This document shows, in pieces, positions 32,691 through 46,200 of a stretch of DNA of 64,000 bases. This DNA is from Nicotiana tabacum (lineage: Eukaryota; Streptophyta; Magnoliopsida; Solanales; Solanaceae): contig NC_134085.1 of assembly GCF_000715075.1 (NCBI RefSeq), forward strand, positions 131,296,716 through 131,360,715. Reading direction: 5' to 3'. Below the pieces are notes generated by a model that worked only from the letters and a program-made list of their open reading frames with translations, did not search any database and was not told the origin of the DNA. The position numbers were made by a program, and so were the translations under genes. Each line of letters begins with the position of its first letter. Within the stretch, counting starts at the first letter, position 1.

Positions 32691-35600
32691 ACATTCGTCC
32701 TCGAATGTTGACTGATGCTCTTATCATTTTCGTAACTTATAGCTCTTATAAATACGTTAATACTTTTCTCTCCGTTCAAGCAGTTGCTCTGTGAATAAAT
32801 CCAAAGTCTAGGGTATTGCCCCCTTTAATCTTTTTGCTCATATCATGACCTGTTATCGAAATCTTCCTAATCTTGCAACTTTTGTTACCTCTTGTCATGC
32901 GGCCTGTATGACCCTGGCTTTGTAGGTGCACTCATGCGATTCATCTTTCGTTTTTCCTTTTACCTTTCAGTCAATATGTAGGCCTTACTTTGTATATACA
33001 AGGCTTAATAGGATGCCTCTCTGGGCCTCTATAGGTATACTGAAATCCTTTGCTCGATACTTTGTAGAACTTGCGAATATGGCCATATCTTATTTCATAG
33101 TGTCTCAATGTGATTCACCTTATGGGGTATCCTAATTTCGTGCCGCGAACGAAATATTTTCTCCTTCTCTTCTTCTATTTTTTTTTTCAAATCATTATTC
33201 AAATGAAGGCCCAAATGTCATCCTTTATCTATCACAATTATACCCTCATTTTATTACTAGGTCAACATTTCATTTTTTCTAAATGCTATTAATCTTAGAT
33301 TCCTTTGAGTTCATTCAGGCTATACTGAACTTTCACTAACTTAGAGAAACAATTATCTCTCTTGTTTTCATGGACTTAATCCTGAGAACTTATCCATTCT
33401 CATCATTTTTTTCACTTGACTTTCCTCATCCTTACTCATGTTTTCTTAAAATTTTGTCGCTCTACCATACTTTAGCTTGCGACATATAAATATCCATTTA
33501 TAATACTCGCAACTTTCCTTCAACTTACTTGCACCATAGATTTCCTTATGTTATTCTGGAACATCAAGTGATACATCACATCGTCTCTAACTCTACTCAA
33601 CTCTCTTAACTAGATCTCTTAGTACTCAGAAACCATAGGTTAGGAGACATGCCGTTGATGATGCCGCTATCATTCTCGGTTATTGGATACCATTATAGCC
33701 TTCTATCCAAAGTATGGACTATTCACACCTTTCTGCATTTGAGTATCTCGTACGTTGTTCACCTTTACCTTACTTACTTAAAATCTCGCATCATATCTTC
33801 TACCTCTTTCATAACCTCCCTTATACATAGGTATGATTCACACCACAAATTGAAGCTCTATTATAATCCTACAATCTGGTGGGAGCTTTATGTTGACTCC
33901 TTTCGGAGGCTGTTACTTCTTTTTTTTTAACTAGCTTCATCATAGAGCCGTTATAGACTATGGTTGTTGTACTATATCTCTCGTACCTCTGATTTTAAGG
34001 GAGATCCTGGAATGTTCTCGATCACAATATTTCTATTTTTCTGGGTCCAATAATCAGACTCCTGATTTACTTTGGTGATGTAACTCTTTAGTTTCCTCCT
34101 TTTGATCGGCTTTTACATCGGCTTAAGCTATCTTCCGATCTGTGGTTCCTGGTATCAGTTATTACCTTAACCTTTCATGGACGTTATGGAATATTCATGA
34201 CATAATCTTCTAACAATTCAATCTGTTGTCTATGCCCTGGGCTCAATTCTTTCTTTTAACTTATACTGGAGTCTTTTATGGCTGTATGATTGTCAACAAA
34301 TATGCTGCCTGGATAATGTTCCAAAATCTTGAGTGTATCCATAATGTACTAACTCTGGATCATTGATCGAATGATTCTTTCGTTCCCTCTTAGCTTTCTT
34401 TCAACGTAAGCTATTACTTTTCCTGGTCTTTCTGCCCCCTTATTGCATCTATACTTAGCTTATCTTAGTGCCCACACTTGCTAGAGTTTTCATATAACTC
34501 ATATGATCTCGAATATTACTTTTAATTCTTACTTTCCGTTCATTAGCCACGGTAGGTGCCATTTTCCTTTGGAATGCTTACAATGTGGTTGTGAGATTGT
34601 TGTTACACGACCATTTCCTTTTTAGATCGTTGTGCTTAGGTTAAAGCCTTCTTTCTTATCTCCTCAGCTAGTCTTTCATTTAGGGAGAACCCTTGACTCT
34701 CGTAAAGCTGTGAGCTTATTACGGACCTTTTTGATGTCCTTATTTCCTATAATCATCCGTAGTTGCTTACTTCCATGCCCTTGTGCTTGTATGGTTGCTT
34801 CTGAAATGATATTTTGACTGCCTTCCCAGTGGCACTTTCTTTTATCCCCGTAACACTCATAAAATACCTTTAACTAACCGGACTCTTGTTTGAATATATC
34901 GCAAGTATTATAATGATATTCTTTGAAGCTATGTTTATCTTACACGATCTGATGACTCGTTTGTAACCTCCTGTTTAGCCATAACTGGGATCTTCCTGGC
35001 CAATTACTAACTACTCGTTGGTCCATTCTCATATCAATATTCCTCGTAATCTTTCTTGGGTTATTTTCTTTTTCTTAATTTACGTCTCGCATTGGCTCCT
35101 TATTTATTAATAACAACTCGGGAAGGAACCTTTACTTCCTCTCCTTGACGTCGTGCTAGCACAATATTCTTGAATCGTAGCATATCTGTAGGGTTTGGAT
35201 AAGTGCTATCTCATTCTGCTTTCATTTATCGCATTCTTCCTTTACCTTTTCATAGTCACTAGAACCACTTAATTCTGACTTAATGTCACATCACTCCATA
35301 TTCCCCTCTTTAGGGATGTACTAAGAGCTGAAGCCACGAGGATCTACCTATAGATGTTTTACCTCTTCATCTTTGGCTTTGTTTCTCAACATCAATGATC
35401 CTTACTCGCCTTGTGGCAACCCTTCTGTACCAAGGATGACAAATTCCCTTACTCGCGAGGGTGACACTTAATGTAACTGGTACATACAGTCCCTTAAACT
35501 TAACTTTGCTAACATTGCTTGCTTTAGGGAAGCGTTTTCCTAAATGACTATTCTCTAAATTTCTCATGAATCTTCTTCTGTTGTCGGTCCTATTATTGCC

Positions 35601-36699
35601 AGAACGCGATATGAAATTCTCATGATGCTGACTATTATCAAATCACTCAGTCCCTAATTCTTTTTTAGTTTATCTTGCTCACCATTCCATACTGGTTCTA
35701 TTATTCTGGAGCCTAACTTTTCCTCTTGGTAATCGCGCTAGAGTTGCGAACTTATTTCTTGAAATGGGGATATGACCTTATGGCCTATATTCTTTTATTG
35801 TCTTAAGGCCCATCACCTTTTGTCTCTTCCTTCATTTGGCAATAGGTTCTGTAACACTCTACCGTTTTCATTAATGTATCACACCTTATTCATAATGCTT
35901 CATTATCTCTCTTCTCATTATTTTGCTAATATTTCTTCATATCCCTTTTCTTGTGAAAACTTCAATACGACATTCTTTCGCTTTTAGATTTCCTTTGCTC
36001 CATCTAGTGGCTCTTCAAGTTGCTTAACGTTTTCGCTTTACTAGGAACGCGAGTCACACTAAGGTAATATTTATCCCTTCAAGGCTTATAGTGCTAGTCT
36101 TTGTAGTACTCATATCTGACTGCACTACTTTAGAGTGCACCATCTAGGTGTCTCATAAAGAGATCTATTAGCACATTTGCAATATCCTACGGAAATATCA
36201 ACTGACGCAATCAATTCATCTATCATATCTTCTTATACTACATTTGTTAACCCCTATAGGACATATCTGGAAGGGGTGCAACAAATTGTATATACCTCTA
36301 TTACTATTGAATATAACTCAAAAAGCTTATGTTCCTCTGCCTCAATTATTAATGTTGTTAACCTTTATTAACTGGGCGTCCCGTACCCTTCTTCATCTTG
36401 CTTCTTTTGCTTGTTGAAACTTGTATTTATCTTATTAATCTCTCATTGTCTTTTACCATAAATATGGATAGGCATTCTTACCTTAAGGCTTCTTATAAGG
36501 AAGCTTACACCTTTCAGTACACCCATGATCTGCTAAAGACCTCACATTTACTTATCGTAGGCATCATAAAAAAATCCAATTCCTCTGACTTAGCTTTTCC
36601 ACAACAATCTCTCTTTCCAACCTTCTTTTCGGATATAGGAATCGTCTTATTACGAATAAAATAGAATTTCAAAACTTGGATTCTTATAAGTGAGCTCTA
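32691..36699 (-). other. LARD-2 interior, no recognisable coding
   Basis: About 4 kb, strongly pyrimidine-rich on + and therefore purine-rich on the element's own strand. No retroelement protein motif was found on either strand, and frames are under about 95 codons. With 40579-40723 it forms the element's whole interior. Confidence 0.7.
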
Positions 36700-36886
36700 C
36701 CACACTGTAACGATCCGACCGGTCGTTTTGAGCTTTTGCGCTTTGATCGCCAGTTCTCGGGCATGACTTGCCCCGTGTTATGTATTATGACTAATGTAGA
36801 TCGTTGGTTTTGGTTTTCAGGAAAAAAAATCTGAATGAATTTGAAAGAATAGTCTCAGTTGAAAGCTTTGAATTTGAAAGGTTTGA

Positions 36887-37457
36887 AGAACTTTGAAGAT
36901 AATTTGAAGACAGTTCAAGAGGATTTTAAGGAAGTTCAAATTGAAGAACTCACAAGTTTGATAAATGAGGGGCAAGATACTAATTTCTACTTTGTTTTAG
37001 TTTATCATTTTCAAAGCATCATCACTTGTAATAGCGTCATAGAGTGTGTTATAAACTCTATGGCGATCATAGGGTACTTGGTACTTTCAAGTTCATATTT
37101 TTTACATGCTTGCTAGAAGATGAGGCTTTTTCTTCGCCTCAATAGGAATAGTATGGTAAGGTTTAGCTCGGTTTGTGTTGCCTTGGTCCTATGCCTTTGG
37201 AAATTATCCACACGGATATGAGATTATATGCCCTCGTGAGACTTTGCAGGCAGCTACACCGTGAATCCTCTACATGAGGCTGCCATAAAGCAATGTGAGG
37301 CACAGAGGAGTGATTATATAGCCAAGGCATATGGGTAACAATTCCGGTGTTATTGTCCCCCTTATTTGTACTTTTCCTAATTGTTGTATTTTTCTTTTCT
37401 GTTATTAATAAAAACCTAGCCCTAGGCGCTTGCCTAGCGGATTGCCAAAAAAAAAAA
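36887..37457 (+). mobile_element. Poly(A)-tailed retroposon with 13-bp target duplication
   Basis: A 571-bp insert in solo LTR-1 ends in 11 A. It is flanked by perfect direct repeats TTGAAAGGTTTGA (36874-36886 and 37458-37470); one copy is present in uninserted relatives such as 43460. This is the hallmark of L1-type target-primed reverse transcription: a 5'-truncated LINE, a SINE or a processed transcript. The last part, ATTAATAAAAACCTAGCCCT onward, has an AATAAA-like signal. No protein family was recognised, and the stops in all frames argue against an intact gene. Confidence 0.88.
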
Positions 37458-39754
37458 TTGAAAGGTTTGACCAAGAGTTGACTTATGTGTAAATGATCTC
37501 GGATCGGAATTTTTATGATTTGTCTAGCTCCATTAGGTGATTTATGACTTAGGAGAGCGATCGTAATTGGTTTTGGAGGTCCGGTGTGGAATTTGGCTTG
37601 AATTGGCGAAAGTAGTATTTTAGCGATTTCCTGTTGATAGGTGAGATTTTGATCCAAGGGTCGGAATGGAATTCCGAGAGTTTTTGTAGCTTCATTATGT
37701 GATTTGGGATGTGTGTGCAAAATTTCATGTCATTCGGAGGTGATTTGGTCAGGTTTTTGATCAAATGCGTGTTTCGGAAGTTTTTGGAAAACTTAGGCTT
37801 GAATTCGATGTGAATTGATGGTTTTGATGTTGTTTGAGGTATTTTGTTGATTGGAAAAAGTTTGAATGATGTTATGGGGTGTGTTGGCATGTTTGGTCGG
37901 GGTCACATGAGGCTCGGATAAGTTTTGGAAGAGTTTTTGGAAGAGTTTTGTTGTTTTGAGCATAAGCACGTAATGATCCAAAGGTCCATTTTTAGTTCTA
38001 GAGATTGAAATTTGATTTCAAGACTTTCGGAATTTTGATAATGAATTATAGGACTGCTCTGGAAAGTTTGGTCTAATTTCATCAAGTCGCGATTGAGTTT
38101 TTGACGCGAAACATCTGTTAATTGTTTAACGAGCGAAATGGATATCGCACTGAGCAAACGAGCTCTGAATTGAGTTTTGATTGAAGGACTATGTTCGTAT
38201 CATTATTTGTGACTCATAGGAACAAGAATCATCAAATTCAGAGTTCGTATGGTGGAGTTAGAGCCTTTTTAGTGAAAATAAATATTGCTGGTGCAGAAGG
38301 TTCTGGTGTGCACCTTTAGCGACCAGATTTGGCACCTTTAGCGACCGGAAAGGTTTTTTAGCGACTAGAATGGGCTTTATTAGTGTTGTTCTGTTTTTTA
38401 GCTCATTTTCACGTTTTTCTTGTGAAAGAACACGGCTTGGGGCGATTTTTGAGCAAGAAATCATGGAAAATCTTGAGGTAAGTCACTTGTGATCATTTCT
38501 ACTCCATAATATTGAATTATCATCGAATAATCCGACTAGATTACATGTTTTTGAGGAGTAAAGTGGGGATTTAGGCCTAGGGATTTGAAAATAAGATTTG
38601 AAGATTTGAGGGTCGAGTTGATGTCCGATTTTGGTAAATTTTATATGTATAGACTCGTGGCGAGATAAGGAATCCGTTGATGTTAATTTTTCTGAATTTT
38701 GAAGTGGGCCCGGGGCTCGGGTTTTGCCAAATTTCGGGATTTTGATGTCTTTCAGTTATTTTTGATTGGGTATTGTTCCTACAGCATAATGTGACATATT
38801 TGTTTTGATTTTGGATAGATTCGACGCACGAAGAGGCCAATTCGAGAGGCAAGGGCATAGCGAGCTAGACTTTTGGTCGTCTTAAGGTGAGTAATTGATG
38901 TAAATGATGTCCTGAGGGTTTGAAACACCGGAATTTCACATCATAACGCTATATTGAGGTGGCTTGCACGCCGGATAACGGGCGTGGGGTAGAGAACCAT
39001 TGGGGATTGTGACTTGGTCCGTCCCGAGAGATGTTTTTACCGTGTTTTCTGCTTGAACTAAATTGAGAATCATCCTTACTTAGATTTGATTGTTACATTT
39101 GTGCTTTTTGCCAATTATTTGAATCCTTTAGGGATTGATATCACTATTTTCGCATATTTTGCATATCATTTGATCTCAGTCCAAGGTTTTAAATAATGTT
39201 TTGCAAACTCAGCCATCTTTCTAAGATTTGAAAACTTAAATGATATTTCTAAATGATATTTCGGGCTGAAAACTATTGTTTTACGAATGCCCAAGGGGCT
39301 TATGATGATTTCTAGACTGAGCATGGATCGGGTTGCACGCCGCAACAGTGTTACATTGATATTGAGGCCGGGAGCCTGGTTGATTACATTGATATTGAGG
39401 CCGAGAGCCTAGTTGATTACATTAATATTGAGGCCGTGAGCCTGGGTGATTATACTGATATTGATATGAGGCCGAGGGCTTAGATTTGATGCCACGAGAT
39501 GGCTTGATATTGCGCTTGGGTTGTAGGATCCACTCTGGAGTCTGTACACACCCCCAGTGAGCGCCGTCGACGATAAATAAATATGGATGGCTCGGGTTGC
39601 ACGCCGCAGTGGGTACCAGTGGGTACTGTCATATGCATTGCATTGCACTTATGCATTTATTCATTATCTGTATTATTTGCCATAATAATTATGTGCTCTT
39701 ATTTCATTGACTAGTTGTTTCATACTGTTCTGAGTCTGAGAGGCTGATATTGTT

Positions 39755-39988
39755 CTGAGATACTGAGCCCGAGGGGCAGATTTCTAATTATTATTTTGAT
39801 GCTGAGCCCGAGGGGCAAATTTCTAATTATTATTTTGATGCTGAGCCCTAGGGGCAGATTTCTAATTATTATTTTGATACTGAGCCCGAGGGGCAGACTT
39901 CTACTTGTTATTTTGATACTGAGCCCGAGGGGCAGATTTCTACTTGTTGTTTTGATATTGAGCCCGAGGGGCAGATTTCTACTCATCA
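39755..39988 (+). repeat. 39-bp tandem repeat, 6 copies, in solo LTR-1
   Basis: The same unit as at 3078-3236, here in six copies. The long repetitive minus-strand frame at 39720-39989 is a by-product of the 39-bp (13-codon) period. Confidence 0.9.
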
Positions 39989-40578
39989 TTTTACTGCCAA
40001 ATTACCTATTTTACTGGTTTAAAAGAAATTTCACATGATGTTTCATTGAATTGTTATTTTAAATGATTTCACTACTTCTGTATAGAATGTTGTGTGCCTT
40101 AACGTGTTTTCTTACCTTCAGTCATTATTTATATTTATTACTCACTGGGTCGGAGTACTCACATTACTCCCCGCACTATGTGTGCAGGTACAGGTATTCC
40201 TGAGGCATAGAGCGAGTTTTCTGCTGTTCAGTTTTCATCGGAGTTATCGAGGTAGTTGCATGGCATTCGCAGACCCGTTTTCTCCCTTATCTTCTGTTAT
40301 TTATGATATTTTCAGACTTTGTTCCTAATTCTATACTTTGTAGAATTTTAGTAAACTCTGTAGTAGCACATGACTTGTGACACCCCGGTTAGGGCTGAGT
40401 TGGGTTGGATTTCCGTATTTTATCTATACTTTCCGCTATTGGGTATTATTAAACCATGTTTATACTATAATTGTGTTAATTAATTGTCTTAAAAGGATGA
40501 ATTGGGTTGAATGGTTGGCCTTGTCTTCATGAGAGGCGCCATCACGACCAGGTTCGGGAATTGGGTCGTGACACACAC

Positions 40579-40719
40579 GATCTAGAGTAAGAAGAAAGAG
40601 TGACAATCCTAAATGCCCTGTAGCCTCCTGCTTATAAGTGTGGTGCACGACACACCCATAAACAAGACTCTACTAGACACGGCTTGTAGACTCCCTAGGA
40701 CAGAACTGCTCTGATACCA
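40579..40719 (-). other. LARD-2 leader with primer-binding site
   Basis: Minus strand TGGTATCAGAGC at 40708-40719 lies 4 bases inside the 5' LTR and matches initiator methionine tRNA. The ~120-bp leader is duplicated at 30371-30489. Confidence 0.85.
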
Positions 40720-40723
40720 CTTT

Positions 40724-42941
40724 TGTCACGACCCAAACCGATGGGCCGCGACGGGCACCCGGTACCTTACTCAACCGAGTACCAATGTAACGTATCTTTC
40801 TTATTACATCATCATATACACGTGACATACGGGCCTAATAGGCCAACATAATCATTTATAAACTCAAAACATAGGCCGGCAAGGCCGTACAATCTTTTAT
40901 GTACACGACATATGTCTACAAGCCTCTAAGAATACATAAATGTCATAAGCATTGGGACAGAGTCCCGTCATACCAAACAATACACGTCTAAATCATACTA
41001 ACCAAACGAGCAACTCCGAAGCAAATGGAGCGCACCAACATTTTTCGCGGAGTTGATAGCCTACTTGGAGGGCTCTCGGCCTGTCTATCGAGACCTGCGG
41101 GCATGAAACGCAGCGTCCCCAGGAAAAAGGGACGTCAGTACGAATAATGTACTGAGTATGTAAGGCACATAAATAAATACATGAGAGATATGGAAGACAT
41201 ATAGAGTACATGACTCAACGTGTAAGTTTGAATAACTTTGTAAATCATAAATTACTTTTAATGTCATGAATATGCGTATGAATGTCATGTCGTGCATAGG
41301 TACATATTTCATAATATCATCAGCCTTTGAGGGCATCCCATCATATCATATCGGCCACTGTGGGCAAAATCATCATCGTATACCAGCTGATCGGGTGGTG
41401 GTGCATATATAATGCCATAACCTTTCCTATATCCCATATACATATATATACATACATATATATGCGTATATAACACCGTTTGAATCATATTTCAGCCACT
41501 GTGTGCAACATCATCATCATACTTACATATATATGCGTATATAACGCTGTTTGAATCATATTTCGGCCACTGTGGGCAACATCATCATCATATACCAGCT
41601 GATCAGGTGGTGGTGCGTATATAACGCCATAACCTTTTCCCATTCCATATACATATATTTACATATATACGCGTATATAACGCCATCTGGTCATGGGTCA
41701 ATGCACATGAATGCAATGCATGAAAAGTACGTCAATAAAATCATTCGGAAGGTCATAAGACCACTTTGCCTCTTGAGCAATATCATAAAGTAACATCTTT
41801 TCAACTTTCGTATTTTTCTGAGACCCATGAACAGATGATAAAATATTATGACACATGAGAATTAAAGAACATAGATATTTCTATTACTTCTATGAGTAGA
41901 GTCACTTATGGAATTTGTGCATTTGCACGTTTTGTTCATATCGTATGGATCATGCCAAAAGAAAGAAGGGACAACCTTAACATACCTGGAGTAGGGATAA
42001 ATTCGTATGATATTCTTGGAAAAGGTTTCACCGTACTTCCTTAGAATCGCAAAATCTCATTGTTATTATGCAGTGTAACTTTGTATGAAAATTCTGCCCA
42101 TAATCCGTCACTTTTCCTTATCAATTCACGTTCCATTGTGAATTACAAGTCTTATAATGAATAAGGTGATTCTTGAAAATTTTGAAATTTGTTATCTCCA
42201 CCCGTGAGTCTATGAATCAAGATTTAAAATGGGTAAAGAGTCATCCATTTTTTTAAGATCAAACATGTCCATTATTTTATAATATACATATAGATTACTT
42301 CTAATATTTAAACCCAAGAGTTCTCAAATTTTGCCACATTAACAAATGACATTATGAGTCATTAATGTATTATCATGGGCTGTGGCGTTTTAACTTTGAC
42401 ACTTATCCAAAGTTTACAATTAATTTAATTAGGTAATTTCCCGTTACCCGGTAATTAACCAATTACCCGCATAATTAAGAATTGTTTTAAATTACTTAAA
42501 ATTCTACTTATTTTTAATACACTTTATACATCCACTATCATGGTCACATGGTACCCTGTATGACACTAGTCCATAAATACCGAGTATATTAGCTCGGGCC
42601 GTATTTTATCCCAACATGTCAAACTTGGACAAAAATTTATTTTCTTTGACTTGCTTCCCCTCTTACCTTCACGAATTTACTCATCACTTGTTTGAAATAA
42701 CATAATCCTTATCTTCTCCAAATAATCTTTACCTTGGACTAATGTCAATTACCTTACGACAAACTCAATGTACAATACTACAGGGTGCAACACTATCGTA
42801 ACTTATTACTGCGAAACGTAACATCTCCGTAATTTAATACTGCAGGACGTAACATCATCGTAATATATTACTGCAAAGCATAACATTGTCGTAATATAAT
42901 ACTGGGGGATGTAATATTGACGTAATATTGCGGGGTGTAAT
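40724..42941 (-). repeat. 5' LTR of LARD-2
   Basis: In + orientation it starts TGTCACGACCC and ends GGGGTGTAA, lacking the final CA of the other LTR, before copia LTR sequence resumes at AGAATGGATAGC. It is collinear with 30494-32674 over its whole length and visibly very similar, with a ~70-bp extra repeat segment near 41470-41550. Confidence 0.9.
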
Positions 42942-43292
42942 AGAATGGATAGCAAATATTGGGCTGAAAACTGAAAAGGTGCAACTCTTTAAAATGGTTG
43001 TTTATTCAAAACGGCATAACACAAATTCCATAACATAAATGGCTATTTACTCAATAATAAACTGGGAATTCAAGAGGGAGGTTAATTTTCAGTTACAAAC
43101 TGAAAAATGAAAAACTAATAACGAACCGTTGGATTTAATATTAATATTTGTTTTAATAATAATATTCTATTATTAAAACGGATATTTAATAACATTTCTG
43201 TTATTATTTTAATATTAAAAAATTAATTTGGTCCAAAAAATTAATCAATCAATCGATTTGACCAAATCCGAATCCGAATCCGAATCCCAATC
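42942..43292 (-). repeat. Copia shared LTR, middle segment
   Basis: Continuation of the copia LTR after LARD-2. It matches 51655-52000 beside unit B (for example AAATGGCTATTTACTCAATA). It ends in a CCGAAT microsatellite cut by solo LTR-2. Confidence 0.88.
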
Positions 43293-46200
43293 TGTAACGA
43301 CCTGACCGGTCGTTTTGAGCTTTTGCACTTTGATCACCAGTTTTCAGGCATGACTTGCCTCGTGTGATGTATTATGACTTATGTAAATCGTTGGTTTTGG
43401 TTTTCAGAGTAATCGGAATGAATTTGGAAGAAAGCAGTTCTCAGTTGAAGCTTGAAATTCGAAAGGTTTGACCAAGATTTGACTTATTTGTATATGATCT
43501 CGGATCGGAATTTTTATGGTTTGGTTAGCTCCGTTAGGTGATTTGGGACTTAGGAGCGTGATTGGAATGCATTTCGGATGTCTGTGGAAGGTTTAGACTT
43601 GAATTGGCGAAATTGAGATTTCGGCGTTTTCCGGTTGATAGGCGAGATTTTGATATAGGGGTCGGAATGGAATTCCGAGAGTTGCAGTAGCTTCGTTGTG
43701 TCATTTGAGAAGTGTGTGCAAAATTTTAGGTCATTCGGGCTAGATTTGATAGACTTTTTGATCGAAAGCATAATTTAAGAATTCTTAGGCTTGAATCCTA
43801 TGTTAAATTGGTGATTTGATGTTGTTATGAGCGTTCTGAAGTTTTAAACAAGTTTGAACGATGTCATGGGATGTTTTGATATAATTGGTTTGAAGTTTCG
43901 GGGGTTCCGGGTAGGTTCCGGGATGTTTTAAGCCGAAATCATAGTTGTAGCAGGTCCAGAAGGGTTGCAGGCCTCAGAACCCACCATCGCGGTCCGCACA
44001 AAAAGAAGTGCGTCTGTGGTAGGTTCTATGCGGACCGCACAAAATGCAGTGCGGCCGCGGTGGGAAACATTTCACGGGTCCTACTTTGGAAGCTCATATC
44101 TTTTGATCTACAAGGAATTTTGAGATAATTAAAAAACGAAACTTGTAGCCCTTCGTGTCTAGTTTCCAGAAAAGTGAAGATATTGTAATTTGAACATATG
44201 TAGCGAAAGTTATGGCCAAAATACTAAAGCCTATCACTACAGATGAAAACCTATGGGGCCGCAGTCGTTTTTGTGCGGACCCCACTGGTTTTGTGCGGAC
44301 CGCGGTCATTTTTGTGCGGTCTGCAGAGGTGGAAATCTGTGGGGTACTCTATAAATATGAGGTTTTGGGTTTTATTTAATATTTTGACCTAGAGAGCTCG
44401 GATTTTGGCGATTTTTCGAAGGTTTTTCTAGAAATTCATCAGGTAAGTGATTCTAACTCAGATTTGGCTAGAGTACATGAATCTATCATTGAATTCATCA
44501 TTAATTCGTGATTTGGGATGGAATTTGGGAAGAAAATTTGTGAAATCTTCCAAAAATATAAAATGATGATTTGAAGGACCAAATGGTACCAGAATTGGAT
44601 AATTTTGGTATGGTTAGACTCGTGAGGGTATGAGGATTCTGAAAATATAAATTTTACCCGATTCTGAGACATGGGCCCGGGGCTCCAATTTTGGTAATTT
44701 CGGGAATTGTATCATATATTGATTGTTTTCGCTTGGGCTTTGTTCCCTTAGCATATTTTGACGTTCACGATCTGATTTTGGATAGATTCGACACGCATGG
44801 AGGCCGATTTGAGAGGAAAAGGCATCGCGAGCTAGAGATTTAGTCGGTTCGAGGTGAGTAATGATTGTAAATGATGTCCTGAGGGTTTGAAACCCCGGAT
44901 CGCACATCATAGTGCTATATTGAAGTGAGACACATGCTTGATGACAAGCGTGGGGTCGTGCACTATTGGGGATTGTGACTTGGTCCGTCCCAATTGATGA
45001 GTCCGTCCCAATTGATGATTTTACCGTGTATTTGATTTAAAACTATTTGCTATCATCATTTATTGGGCTGAATGCCATATTTGGGCTGCTTGCCAACTAT
45101 TTGAACCCTTTGGGGCTTTTATTTGATATTTCCTCACTGTTTTGGTTTGTTACTTGAACTTAGTCATGTTATTTTCCACTGTTTTACTACTCAGCCATTT
45201 TTACTCAGATTTTGAGATTTAAATGATGTTTTGGGTTGAGAAATACTATTTTTCCAATGCCCGAGGGGCTTGTGATGATTTTCGGACTGAGTAAGGCCGA
45301 GGGCCTAGTTGTGAGAATACACTGATACTTCTATGAGGCTGAGGGCCTGAGATACATATATACGTCGCGAGGTGGCTTGATTGATATGAGGCCAAGGGCA
45401 TAGATTTGATGCCACTAGATGGCTTGTTATTGCGCTTGGGCCGTAAGGGGCCCCTCCCGGAGTTTGTACACCCCCAGTGAGCGCGGGTACCCAGTGTGAG
45501 TGATATATAGCCCGAGTGGCTGATATTGTTCTATGTGATAGCTCGATGGGCTGGTATTGTTCTATGTGATTGCCCGAGAGGCTGGTACCGTTCTATGTGA
45601 TTGCCCGAGGGGCTTGTATTATTCTGAGATATTGCCTGAGGGGCGGAGTTGTTGACATTGTGCCCAAGGGGCGAACCTTTATGTGTTTATCTTTCATATT
45701 TACCTGTCATTTACCTGTTAAACTATGGTATTTATGCCCGAGGGGTGGATTTCTGTGCTTATCTGCACTACCTGTTTTGCATTCATTTGCGTAACTATTG
45801 AAAAATTCGTTTTCAAAGAAGTTTAAACTGAGCTAAGATGTTTTAAGAGATTTTTTACAGCTTCACTACTTTCTTACTGGTTTTGAGCTGCTTCTATACA
45901 ACATCTTGATATGCTTTATGTGATTTCTTACCATTCAGACTTTAGTTATGATTATTACTCTCTGAGTTGGAGTACTCACTTTACTCCCTGCACCTTGTGT
46001 GTAGATTCAGGTATTTATACACCCGGTAGTGGGTTTTGGCTGATCGGAGGTAGAGTTATCGGAGTTTTGCAAGGTAGTTGCCAGCGTTCGCAGCACTGCT
46101 TCTCTCTCTCTTCATTCATTAGTCTATATTTGTACACTTAGACTTTCAGTTATATTTATACCATAGTAGATGCTCGTGACTTGTGACACCCCGGTTAGGG

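Larger units (their letters stand above)
36705..40573 (+). mobile_element. Solo LTR-1 (Ty3-type, LARD-1-related) inside LARD-2
   Basis: It runs from TGTAACGATCC to GGGTCGTGACA and is flanked by perfect 5-bp duplications CACAC (36700-36704 and 40574-40578). There is no interior, so an LTR-LTR recombination has removed one. Without the retroposon at 36887-37457 it is about 3.3 kb, close to the LARD-1 LTR length. Its 3' two-thirds match LARD-1 closely, including the 33-bp and 39-bp repeats; the first ~170 bp and a central segment do not. Confidence 0.93.
30371..42941 (-). mobile_element. LARD-2: non-autonomous LTR retrotransposon in the copia LTR, with extra leader and internal solo LTR
   Basis: Minus-strand element with LTRs of about 2.2 kb (30494-32674 and 40724-42941). 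The interior is coding-empty, about 4.2 kb once solo LTR-1 is subtracted. A primer-binding site borders the right LTR and a polypurine tract the left LTR, as expected for minus orientation. Unusually, a second primer-binding site and about 120 bp of leader (30371-30493) lie outside the left LTR and match 40600-40723. The copia LTR on either side lacks about 150 bp relative to the unit B copy, so insertion or later recombination removed flanking DNA. No target duplication is visible. Confidence 0.85.

Noticed and set aside
37163..37720. 185-codon minus-strand frame
   Set aside because: It crosses the boundary between the retroposon and the LTR, so it cannot be an evolved gene.
38310..38375. 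AGCGACCAGA words in solo LTR-1 as a CACTA subterminal region
   Set aside because: Half-sites only, without palindromes or a terminus; the LTR is continuous across it.
39720..39989. Minus-strand frame of repeated SIKIIIRNLPLGL peptide
   Set aside because: Product of the 39-bp LTR repeat, which is open in several frames because 39 is a multiple of three.
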